Source: Clostridiales bacterium
Lineage (GTDB): Bacteria > Bacillota > Clostridia > Oscillospirales > CAG-382
Assembly: GCA_003452915.1 (NCBI GenBank)
Contig: DMMZ01000066.1
Span: forward strand, 42,543-52,881
Reading direction: 5' to 3'
DNA: 10,339 nucleotides
How positions within the stretch are numbered: the first letter of the stretch is position 1; every line of letters begins with the position of its first letter. Of this stretch, positions 1 through 6,646 are shown piece after piece. A program made the translations under genes and the position numbers. A model generated the notes under the pieces. The model was not told the DNA's origin, did no database searches, and saw only the letters and a list, made by a program, of their open reading frames with translations.

Positions 1-28
1 CGGCTATCGCCGAATCGGCACAATCGCC

Positions 29-58
29 AAACGCAGCCTTTAGGTGCGTTTGTTTATT
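29..58 (+). terminator. Possible intrinsic terminator of an upstream gene
   Basis: A hairpin has arms 29-35 (AAACGCA) and 45-51 (TGCGTTT), continued by CC 37-38 with GG 43-44 around one bulged G. It is followed by a T-rich stretch (53-59, with one A). This is the form of a rho-independent terminator for whatever lies left of the window, and it sits about 25 bases before xseA. The T-run is interrupted and the stem is only moderately GC-rich, so the call is tentative. No convincing coding tail is visible in 1-83. Confidence 0.4.
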
Positions 59-83
59 TCGGCGGTAAGCCACCGAGGAAAGA

Positions 84-1364
84 ATGATCATTTTCATGAG
101 CGAAAAAAGTCTTACCGTATCACAATTAAATACCTGTATCAAGGATTACCTTGACAATATCCCCATGCTTCGGAATGTGTTCGTAAAGGGTGAGATTTCA
201 AATCTTAAGCTTTACGGCAGCTCGGGGCATATATATTTTACCCTTAAGGATGAGGAATCCTGTCTTAAGGCTGTTATGTTCGGCGGAATTTCCAAACTGA
301 AATTCAAGCCCGAAGACGGCATGAAGGTGGTTTGCCAAGGCAGAGTTGCAGTTTTTGTTCGGGATGGTAATTATCAGCTTTATTCGGAAAGCATGGAGCC
401 GGACGGAATCGGGTCTTTATATATAGCTTTTGAGCAACTAAAGACAAAGCTGGAAGCAGAAGGACTTTTCTCGTCCGAGCATAAGAAAAAGTTGCCAAAA
501 ATACCTTTTCGTATCGGTATTATAACCGCACCGACCGGAGCTGCCGTCAGAGACATGATTAATGTTGCGGGGAGACGTTTTCCGGCTGCAAAAATAATTA
601 TATATCCCTCTCTTGTTCAAGGGGAAAACGCACCGGCACAATTGATAAAAGCAATTAAATTTTTGGATAAAAATAAGCTTGCAGAGGTGATTATTATCGG
701 TAGAGGCGGCGGTTCAATCGAGGACCTCTGGGCTTTCAACAACGAGGCATTGGCAAGAGCGATTTACGCTTGTGAAACGCCGATTATTTCGGCTGTCGGA
801 CATGAGACTGATTTTACAATAGCGGATTTTGTTGCAGACAGGCGCGCTCCTACTCCATCGGCGGCAGCGGAAATTGCTGTTCCCGATTCATCTGAATTAA
901 AAATCAAGTTCAGAAACGCTGAAAACAGAATTTTATCTCTTTTTAAAATACAGACTGACGGGCTGCGTCGCCATTTAAAATTACTTTCCGATCGACCGGT
1001 TTTGCAAAATCCGTACACCTCTTTTGACGACAAGCGAATGATATTAGCAAGACTTGAGGAAAAACTTGTTTCATCTTTTGACTTTAACACGACTCGAAGC
1101 GATCTTACTTATCTTGAAAAACGACTTACACAACTTGCGGTTATTAATACAGAGCGTAATTCTCAAAGACTAAAAATACAAAGCGAAAAGTTATTGAGTT
1201 TAAATCCCATGAGTGTGCTTGAACGTGGTTATGCTGCTGCCTTCAGACCTGATGGAACGGTTATCAAGAATATAGATGATTTTAAAAAGGGTATGTCTTT
1301 TAATCTTAGATTACATGACGGAACGGTTCATGCCAAAACACTTAGCACAAAGGAGAAAGTTTAA
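84..1364 (+). CDS. xseA: Exodeoxyribonuclease VII large subunit
   Basis: Catalytic subunit of exonuclease VII, a cytoplasmic nuclease that degrades single-stranded DNA from either end without metal dependence and works with several copies of XseB. The 426-residue protein starts with an OB-fold DNA-binding domain (about residues 10-105: VKGEISN, GHIYFTLKD). The catalytic core follows, with ITAPTGAAVRD at 147-157, GRGGGSIEDLW at 206-216 and the family hallmark AVGHETDFTIAD (237-248) running into RRAPTPSAAAE (253-263). The rest is a helical, coiled-coil-like tail, slightly shorter than the roughly 450 residues of E. coli and B. subtilis. The start at 84 has GAGG at 75-78, five bases upstream; an in-frame ATG at 96 is the alternative and is closer to where family members begin. 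xseB follows after 2 bases, so the two subunits are very likely co-translated. Confidence 0.97.
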   Translation: MIIFMSEKSLTVSQLNTCIKDYLDNIPMLRNVFVKGEISNLKLYGSSGHIYFTLKDEESCLKAVMFGGISKLKFKPEDGMKVVCQGRVAVFVRDGNYQLYSESMEPDGIGSLYIAFEQLKTKLEAEGLFSSEHKKKLPKIPFRIGIITAPTGAAVRDMINVAGRRFPAAKIIIYPSLVQGENAPAQLIKAIKFLDKNKLAEVIIIGRGGGSIEDLWAFNNEALARAIYACETPIISAVGHETDFTIADFVADRRAPTPSAAAEIAVPDSSELKIKFRNAENRILSLFKIQTDGLRRHLKLLSDRPVLQNPYTSFDDKRMILARLEEKLVSSFDFNTTRSDLTYLEKRLTQLAVINTERNSQRLKIQSEKLLSLNPMSVLERGYAAAFRPDGTVIKNIDDFKKGMSFNLRLHDGTVHAKTLSTKEKV

Positions 1365-1366
1365 AT

Positions 1367-1600
1367 ATGGAAGAAAAAATAAAAAAGACCGATAAGCTAA
1401 CCTTTGAGGACGCTTTGGCAAGGCTTGAAAAAATAGTACGTTCACTTGAAGAAGGCAATGTTCCGCTCGAAAATTCACTTGCACTTTTTGAAGAAGGCAC
1501 AAAGCTAGTGCGTTTTTGCAGCCAAAAAATAGATGCAGCTGAACAAAAGGTCAAGATACTTACCGAGAAAAACGGCGTTATAACAGAAGAAAATTTTTAA
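1367..1600 (+). CDS. xseB: Exodeoxyribonuclease VII small subunit
   Basis: Small helical subunit of exonuclease VII that binds the coiled-coil tail of XseA and is required for an active complex. The 77-residue protein has the family core LTFEDALARLEKIVRSLEEG (about residues 11-30) followed by VPLENSLALFEEGTKLV (32-48) and a second helix, with the usual length for the family. AGGAG at 1351-1355, inside the end of xseA, lies 11 bases before the ATG, and only two bases separate the xseA stop from this start. The pairing of xseA and xseB is standard. Confidence 0.97.
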   Translation: MEEKIKKTDKLTFEDALARLEKIVRSLEEGNVPLENSLALFEEGTKLVRFCSQKIDAAEQKVKILTEKNGVITEENF

Positions 1601-1602
1601 AA

Positions 1603-1637
1603 TAAGATTTTTATAATTATAAACATTAAAAATCTTA
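1603..1637. repeat. AT-rich inverted repeat between xseB and ispA
   Basis: A perfect 11-bp inverted repeat (TAAGATTTTTA at 1603-1613, TAAAAATCTTA at 1627-1637) surrounds a 13-base spacer. It fills most of the 61-base xseB-ispA gap and ends 13 bases before the ispA ribosome binding site (AAGGA 1651-1655). The stem is nearly all A-T and no T-run follows, so it is not a convincing terminator. It could be an operator, an RNA stability or processing element, or chance in AT-rich DNA. Confidence 0.5.
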
Positions 1638-1661
1638 AAAACTATTTATTAAGGATAATTT

Positions 1662-2552
1662 ATGACACTTAATGAGGCTATGTCGTTGTCGGCAGAAAAG
1701 ACAGTTTTATTACTCGACAAGCTTTTAACACCATTAAAAGATATTAATCATATAAAGTTATATGAAGCAATGCAATATTCAATAAAAGCAAGCGGAAAAC
1801 TGATACGTCCCTTCCTAGTGAACGAATTTTGCGTACTAAACGGCGGAAAAATTCAAAATTCGTTATGGTACGCTGCGGCAATTGAAATGCTGCACACTAT
1901 GTCTCTAATCCATGACGACCTGCCTGCAATGGATAATGATGTTTTAAGACGGGGAAAACCCACTAATCATGTTGTCTACGGTGAGGCAACCGCTATACTT
2001 GCGGGTGACGCTCTTTTGAGCGAAGCGTTTAATATAGCAGCAAAAAATCCCTTTTGCGGTGAAAAGCAAAATCTTGAAGCAGTATGCGCTCTCGCAAGGT
2101 TCGGTGGTGTAAATGGCATGATGGGCGGACAGCAGATAGATATTCAAAGCGAAAAGATATCAATTCCCCGCGAGGTTCTTGAAGACCTTGTATCAAAAAA
2201 AACAGCGGCACTTTTATCATGCTCCTGCCTTTTGGGTTGTATTGCCGCCAATGCTTCCGAAGTTATAAAAGAAAAAGCAATTTCTTTTGGTCATTATTTA
2301 GGAATGGCTTTTCAAATAACTGATGATATTTTAGATTCCGAGGGTGATGAAAAAACACTTGGAAAAAGTATCAGAAAAGATGAAAAAAGCGGTAAAAGCA
2401 CCTTTGTATCGTTGCTTGGAAAAGATCGAGCAAAAAAACTTGCTTTAGAATTCATCCAAAACGCAAAGAATATAATAAACGATTTTGAAAATATTGCATC
2501 AAAAGAACGTTTAACTTTGCTTTGTGATTTAATTTACAATAGAAAATATTGA
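1662..2552 (+). CDS. ispA: Polyprenyl (farnesyl or geranylgeranyl) diphosphate synthase
   Basis: Cytosolic trans-prenyltransferase that condenses IPP with allylic diphosphates to make C15 or C20 precursors for quinones, lipid carriers and other isoprenoids. The 296-residue all-helical protein shows GKLIRP (45-50), the first aspartate-rich motif DDLPAMDND (85-93) with LRRGKPTNH after it, GGQQID (155-160), the KT pair (180-181), and the second aspartate-rich motif QITDDILD (218-225). Length and the two-residue insertion in the first motif fit bacterial type II enzymes. The fifth residue before the first Asp is Met80, where E. coli IspA has Tyr; Met there is typical of plant-type GGPP synthases, so the product length is uncertain. 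AAGGA at 1651-1655 supports the start. It precedes the OLE RNA, as in other OLE-bearing genomes, and works in the same pathway as dxs downstream. Confidence 0.95.
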   Translation: MTLNEAMSLSAEKTVLLLDKLLTPLKDINHIKLYEAMQYSIKASGKLIRPFLVNEFCVLNGGKIQNSLWYAAAIEMLHTMSLIHDDLPAMDNDVLRRGKPTNHVVYGEATAILAGDALLSEAFNIAAKNPFCGEKQNLEAVCALARFGGVNGMMGGQQIDIQSEKISIPREVLEDLVSKKTAALLSCSCLLGCIAANASEVIKEKAISFGHYLGMAFQITDDILDSEGDEKTLGKSIRKDEKSGKSTFVSLLGKDRAKKLALEFIQNAKNIINDFENIASKERLTLLCDLIYNRKY

Positions 2553-2625
2553 ATAAATTCCATTGAGCAAATACACAAAACCGCATTTTAAATTTTATTT
2601 TCAAATTTATCATAATAAATGGCAA

Positions 2626-2654
2626 TTGATATTTTTATATTTTTGTGATATAAT
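2626..2654 (+). promoter_or_regulatory. Strong sigma-A promoter for the OLE RNA
   Basis: The -35 hexamer TTGATA (2626-2631) and a perfect -10 hexamer TATAAT (2649-2654) are separated by exactly 17 bases, with an extended -10 TG at 2646-2647. Transcription would begin at about 2660-2663, exactly where the 5' strand of the RNA's terminal helix begins (2662). It lies in the ispA-OLE spacer (ispA ends at 2552). It is the best promoter match I see in the window and suggests that the RNA is made independently of, or in addition to, read-through from xseA-ispA. Confidence 0.8.
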
Positions 2655-2660
2655 CATTAT

Positions 2661-3285
2661 CGATGGCGCAGTATCCTAGTTAACTCGTCGTTGCTGAAAG
2701 CGTGCCTAAAAATACGCATAAAGGCAAATCGATGAAGCTCCTTGTGCTTGCTTTATACGCCCAGTTTAGGGTGGGTGCTGGGAGAAATGGGATTGTGGGC
2801 TGCCTGCAATGGCATGCGGAATTAGACCCACTTTCTTTTGAGGCCCTATTCATGTGGGCGAATGTATGTGTCAATTTATTGCCACGCATATCATCTACGG
2901 ATTAGGGATTAAACCTATCGTGCGGTGCGAATGTAAATGACGCTGTGGATAGATGTAGCCTGCCTTGAGTGGTTATGGCGGATAGGGGATCATACTAACG
3001 GAGATTAGCTACCGAAGTTAGGAATATCTCCCCTTGAAATCAACACTGCAAAAGAGGATTAGGCAACGAGAACGGGTTATTGAGGAAAACTCCTAGGCTG
3101 AGAAATGCGACAGCATCGGACACAATATGGATTGCAGTGCGGACTAAAAGGCAATCAAGTCACGGCTATGGTAACATACCGTCGGCGGCTTTAAAGGGAA
3201 ACCGCTTCTTTGGCGACAGGAAGCAGCTGCCGGGGAAAACCAACTTGACTATATGCCGCAAAGTTTACTTATTGTGTTGCCATCT
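2661..3285 (+). ncRNA. ole: OLE RNA (Ornate, Large, Extremophilic), about 625 nt
   Basis: Large structured non-coding RNA known from anaerobic, thermophilic and alkaliphilic Firmicutes, where it forms a membrane-bound RNP with OapA (and OapB, OapC) and affects resistance to alcohol, cold and Mg2+ stress. Recognised here by position (ispA-OLE-oapA-dxs), by length near the known 610 nt, and by dense structure. The two ends pair: GATGGC 2662-2667 with GCCATC 3279-3284. Just inside, AGTTAA 2678-2683 plus GTTG 2690-2693 pair with the continuous strand CAACTTGACT 3241-3250. Internal hairpins include 2718-2756 (nine pairs, one bulged G), 2760-2782 (CCCAG/CTGGG), 2915-2952 (CTATC/GATAG), 3000-3031 (GGAGAT/ATCTCC with an inner five-pair stem), 3083-3094, 3105-3116, 3163-3181 (capped by a GTAA GNRA tetraloop) and 3181-3217 (GTCG/CGAC plus GCGG/CCGC). 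The G-rich composition contrasts with the AT-rich flanks. Ends are inferred from the promoter and terminal helix; no terminator follows, so the 3' end may be made by processing. Confidence 0.9.
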
Positions 3286-3301
3286 AACAATTTAATATAA
3301 T
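3272..3301 (+). promoter_or_regulatory. Weak candidate promoter for oapA
   Basis: A perfect -10 hexamer TATAAT (3296-3301) lies 18 bases after TTGTGT (3272-3277), which matches only three positions of the -35 consensus. Transcription would start near 3308 and leave a leader of about 37 bases before oapA. The -35 overlaps the 3' strand of the OLE terminal helix. In such AT-rich sequence a lone TATAAT is common, and oapA can also be served by read-through of the OLE transcript. Confidence 0.25.
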
Positions 3302-3344
3302 AAATTCCAATAAAAAATTTTACAAAAAATAAAAAAGGAACAAT

Positions 3345-3995
3345 ATGGAAAAGAAAGAACCTCCTGGAGAATATTCGGAGAAGGATAAGAACAATATAAA
3401 AAAGCAAAACAAAAAAGCCAGCGATAACAATATAACCAGTTCTAAAAACAGAAACTCTCTCGGCAGGAAGCTGCTTTTAAAGAAGCGCTCACAAAAACGC
3501 TGGATAATTACAGCGTTTGCTTTGTCTTTCTGCATTACAGCGGTGCTGTCATTTGGTTCCGGCGAGGTTGTTTCCGAGCTTGATGTTTTTGTGGCAATTC
3601 CGGTATTGCTTTTTATTATCTTCGTAGGAATCGTTTTTGACATGGTAGGTCTGGCGGTTGCAATAGCAGATATAAAACCCTTTAATTCTATGGCATCAAG
3701 AAGATTAAAAACAGGCAAAAAGGGAGTTTGGCTTATAAAAAACGCAGAAAAAGTAAGTTCTTTTTGCGGTGATTTGATAGGTGACATCTCAGGCGTTTTA
3801 AGCGGTGCGACCGGTGCTGCTTTAGCAGCAAAACTTTTTATCGGAAGAGGTAGTGTATTGCTTACGCTTGCAATGACTTCGCTTATCGCAGCTACCATGG
3901 TAGGCAGCAAGGCAATCGGCAAGCTGCTCGCAGTTAAACATAGTGATAAAATTGTTCTTTATACCGCAAGAGTTCTAAGCGGCTTTAAAAAATAG
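3345..3995 (+). CDS. oapA: OLE-associated membrane protein A (OapA)
   Basis: Small integral membrane protein expected to anchor the OLE RNA to the cytoplasmic membrane; in B. halodurans OapA is required for RNA localisation and for the stress phenotypes. The 216-residue sequence has a strongly basic hydrophilic N-tail (residues 1-52, 17 Lys/Arg against 6 Asp/Glu) and then four hydrophobic segments at about 53-72, 80-109, 143-165 and 171-196. A charged loop between the second and third holds FNSMASRRLKTGKKG (113-127). Polar residues inside or beside the helices include FDMVG (98-102) and the DLIGD pair (D143, D147). AAGGA at 3335-3339 sits five bases before the ATG. The call rests on adjacency to the RNA, size and topology rather than a recognised catalytic motif; apart from that context it would be an unknown membrane protein. 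The gap to dxs (3996-4038) has no terminator. Confidence 0.85.
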   Translation: MEKKEPPGEYSEKDKNNIKKQNKKASDNNITSSKNRNSLGRKLLLKKRSQKRWIITAFALSFCITAVLSFGSGEVVSELDVFVAIPVLLFIIFVGIVFDMVGLAVAIADIKPFNSMASRRLKTGKKGVWLIKNAEKVSSFCGDLIGDISGVLSGATGAALAAKLFIGRGSVLLTLAMTSLIAATMVGSKAIGKLLAVKHSDKIVLYTARVLSGFKK

Positions 3996-4038
3996 TATTT
4001 TATAAATATAATTTAAAATAATTTAAGGAAGAAAAACC

Positions 4039-5913
4039 TTGATTCTTGAAAATGTAAATTCACCGAATGATATAAAAAACCTGACCAAACCCGAACTCGA
4101 TCAGTTAATGAGCGAACTTCGGGATTTGGTTGTAAAAACAGTATCAAAAACAGGAGGACATCTTGCTTCTAATTTAGGGGTCGTAGAGCTTACGGTTGCG
4201 CTTCACCGAATTTTTGATTCGCCAAATGATAAAATTATCTGGGATGTAGGGCATCAGAGCTATATACACAAAATACTTACAGGCAGAAAAGATCGCATGG
4301 AGAGCCTTAGGCAATACGGCGGTCTTTCCGGCTTTACAAAGCAGGAGGAAAGTGAGCATGACCCGTTTGGTGCAGGACATAGCTCTACCTCAATCTCGGC
4401 TGCTGTCGGCATAGCTTCGGCTAACAAGCTAGACGGTAAAGAAAATTTTACTATTGCCGTAGTCGGTGATGGAGCTTTTACCGGCGGAATGATTTACGAA
4501 GCACTTAACAATTGTGCTGATAAAGACCGACTTATTATAATTTTAAACGACAACGAAATGTCTATTTCGCCGAATGTAGGCGGAATGAGCCGCTATTTCA
4601 GGCGTTTTCGTACCACTGCTCGTTATTTTAAATTCAAGCATCGTCTTAAAAAGATGTTCGGTGCTATTCCTTTAATTGGCAAGAGCTTTGTTTCCCTTGC
4701 AAGAAAGACTAAGAACGGATTTAAACGACTGGTTGTAAGCGAGAATTTCTTTGAGGTTCTTGGACTTACTTATTACGGTCCACTTAATGGAAATGATGAA
4801 AACCACCTTGAAGTAGTTTTAAACGAAGCTAAAATAAATCAAAAATGCAGTGTTATACACATCTGCACAAAAAAAGGAAAGGGTTATTCCTTTGCCGAAG
4901 AAAAACCCGACCTCTATCATTCTGTAGGTGGTTTTGACATTGAGAGCGGAGAGATAAAAAACGGTCATAAGCAGTCTTTTTCAGATTGCTTTGGTGACAT
5001 TATTGTTGATGCTGCAAAAAAAGACAAGGATATATGTGCAATTACCGCCGCAATGAGCGGAGGAACAGGTTTGGATAACTTCGCCAACGATTTTCCAGAA
5101 AGGTTCTTTGATGTTGGGATTGCTGAAGCTCACGCTCTAACTTTTTCTGCAGGATTAGCTTCTCAGGGAAAAAAGGCAGTTTTTGCGGTATATTCAACTT
5201 TCTTTCAACGTGCATATGATCAGCTTTTGCATGACGTAGCTATTCAAAAGTTACCCGTTATACTCGCACTCGACCGCGCAGGTCTTGTAGCCGATGACGG
5301 TCCGACACATCATGGAGTTTTTGATGTTGCAATAATTAATCACATTCCTGAGGTGGATATTTATTCACCCGAGAGCTTTGAGGATATGCGTTACGCTTTT
5401 GAAAAAGCGTTTATTAGCAAAAACTCTGTAGCCATTCGTTACCCCAAAGGTACACCTGAAGAATATGACCGCTCTATATTTAAAAATATTGGCGATATGT
5501 CCTTCTGCGATTTTGGTGCATATCCGACTGTATCGATTATTACCTATGGTAAAATTACAAAAAATGCTTTGCTTGCAGCAGCCGAATTATATAAAAATGG
5601 TGTAAATTCAAGAGTTATCAAGCTTTTACGTATAAAACCGATTGATTTTAATAAATTATTAATGTTGACAGACGGTACTGCCAGCCTATACATTCTTGAA
5701 GAGGGAATTAAAACTGGCGGAGTCGGTGAAGTCATTGTTACCTATCTTTTCGAGAACAATAATATCGACGGAAAAAAGATAAAAATCCGTGCTATAAACG
5801 ATACCTTTATTACACATGGAAATAATGAGCTTTTATATAAAGACTGCGGTTTTTTACCCTCGCAGATAGCTGCCGAGATTATAGAATTTACAAAAAATGA
5901 ATTACCGTCTTGA
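4039..5913 (+). CDS. dxs: 1-deoxy-D-xylulose-5-phosphate synthase
   Basis: Thiamine-diphosphate enzyme that joins pyruvate and glyceraldehyde 3-phosphate to make DXP, the committed step of the MEP isoprenoid pathway and a precursor for thiamine and pyridoxal. The 624-residue length is typical. Visible features: GGHLASNLGVVELT (39-52), WDVGHQSY (68-75), GAGHSSTSIS (111-120), the thiamine-binding GDG (143-145) with N170/N172 downstream, the catalytic glutamate in DVGIAEAH (E363), and DRAGLVADDGPTHHG (412-426). The usual GIAEQH reads GIAEAH here. The start is TTG at 4039, supported by AAGGA at 4025-4029 and by an N-terminus (ILENVNSPNDIKNL) that aligns with the usual beginning of DXS. The gene follows oapA by 43 bases and overlaps tlyA by 17. 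It supplies IPP/DMAPP for the ispA product upstream. Confidence 0.97.
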   Translation: MILENVNSPNDIKNLTKPELDQLMSELRDLVVKTVSKTGGHLASNLGVVELTVALHRIFDSPNDKIIWDVGHQSYIHKILTGRKDRMESLRQYGGLSGFTKQEESEHDPFGAGHSSTSISAAVGIASANKLDGKENFTIAVVGDGAFTGGMIYEALNNCADKDRLIIILNDNEMSISPNVGGMSRYFRRFRTTARYFKFKHRLKKMFGAIPLIGKSFVSLARKTKNGFKRLVVSENFFEVLGLTYYGPLNGNDENHLEVVLNEAKINQKCSVIHICTKKGKGYSFAEEKPDLYHSVGGFDIESGEIKNGHKQSFSDCFGDIIVDAAKKDKDICAITAAMSGGTGLDNFANDFPERFFDVGIAEAHALTFSAGLASQGKKAVFAVYSTFFQRAYDQLLHDVAIQKLPVILALDRAGLVADDGPTHHGVFDVAIINHIPEVDIYSPESFEDMRYAFEKAFISKNSVAIRYPKGTPEEYDRSIFKNIGDMSFCDFGAYPTVSIITYGKITKNALLAAAELYKNGVNSRVIKLLRIKPIDFNKLLMLTDGTASLYILEEGIKTGGVGEVIVTYLFENNNIDGKKIKIRAINDTFITHGNNELLYKDCGFLPSQIAAEIIEFTKNELPS

Positions 5914-6646
5914 CATACTTTTACACCAAAAAGGTTATTTTGAAAGCCGAAATAAAGCTGCTAATGCTATTATTGAAGGCACAATAACCGTTAATGGTGT
6001 TTTGATACAAAAACCTTCATTTGTTATAGAAGAAGATGCTGTTATTTCAATCTCGAAACAAGAGGATTATGTATCAAGAGCCTTTAAAAAGTTAGCATCT
6101 GCACTTGATAGCTTCAAAATCGATGTCAAGGATGTTATTGCAATAGATATCGGTGCTTCAACAGGTGGTTTTACGCAATGCCTTTTAGAGCGTGGTGCGA
6201 AAAAGGTATATGCTGTGGATGTTGGTGTCGGACAACTTCATTCGAGTATAAAAAGTGATAACCGTGTTGTGAACATGGAGTCCACAAATGCACGGAATTT
6301 AAGGAAAAGTGATTTTTCAGAGAAAATTTCTCTTGCGGTTATGGATGTTTCCTTCATTTCCCAAAGTAAAATATATCCTGCTGTTTCGGACATTCTGCCT
6401 GTCGGCGGTACACTGATAAGCCTTGTAAAGCCACAGTTTGAAGTTGGAAGAGAAAATATAGGCAAGAACGGTATTGTAAAGGATAAGAACGGCAAGCTTA
6501 TTTTATCGGTAAATACCATGCTTGCAGAATCGGCTTTTCAATATAGTTTAGTTAAAAAAGCATTTACCGATTCACCGATAACAGGCGGTGATGGAAACAA
6601 AGAATACCTTGCCTTGTTTAAAAAGGAGCAAAATTTATGTTTATAG
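5897..6646 (+). CDS. tlyA: TlyA/YqxC-family RNA 2'-O-methyltransferase (S4 + FtsJ-like)
   Basis: Predicted SAM-dependent methyltransferase of the TlyA family, often annotated as a hemolysin; characterised members 2'-O-methylate rRNA. The 249 residues begin with an S4 RNA-binding domain (about 3-60: RLDILLHQKGYFESRNKA, VNG). A linker YVSRAFKKL (58-66) follows, where relatives usually have VSRGG or VSRGA. The Rossmann methyltransferase domain has DIGASTGGFT (84-93), YAVDVGVGQL (105-114), MDVSFIS (149-155) and VKPQFE (177-182). The ATG lies within the last 17 bases of dxs in another frame and has no clear Shine-Dalgarno sequence, so translation probably depends on coupling to dxs. The 3' end overlaps nadK by 10 bases. 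Which RNA position it modifies cannot be told from the sequence. Confidence 0.93.
   Translation: MNYRLDILLHQKGYFESRNKAANAIIEGTITVNGVLIQKPSFVIEEDAVISISKQEDYVSRAFKKLASALDSFKIDVKDVIAIDIGASTGGFTQCLLERGAKKVYAVDVGVGQLHSSIKSDNRVVNMESTNARNLRKSDFSEKISLAVMDVSFISQSKIYPAVSDILPVGGTLISLVKPQFEVGRENIGKNGIVKDKNGKLILSVNTMLAESAFQYSLVKKAFTDSPITGGDGNKEYLALFKKEQNLCL

Noticed and set aside
1..87. Partial open frame from the left edge ending at 85-87, overlapping the xseA start
   Set aside because: The short translation is Pro/Arg/Gln/Gly-rich and resembles no folD or nusB tail, and it runs through a terminator-like hairpin.
2702..2905. 67-residue open frame on the + strand, and a 69-residue one on the - strand (2680-2889)
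   Set aside because: Both lie wholly within the OLE RNA, have no ribosome binding site and show no protein-family features; base pairing explains the sequence better.
3080..3295. 71-residue open frame on the + strand
   Set aside because: Within the 3' half of OLE RNA; the sequence is explained by hairpins and the frame ends past the terminal helix.
3320..3922. 200-residue antisense frame opposite oapA
   Set aside because: Mirror of the oapA codons; no ribosome binding site and no known domain, while the sense frame has a good start and membrane helices.
3984..4012. TTTAAA-N17-TATAAT before dxs
   Set aside because: Perfect -10 but poor -35 in a very AT-rich gap; such matches are expected by chance, so not annotated as a promoter.
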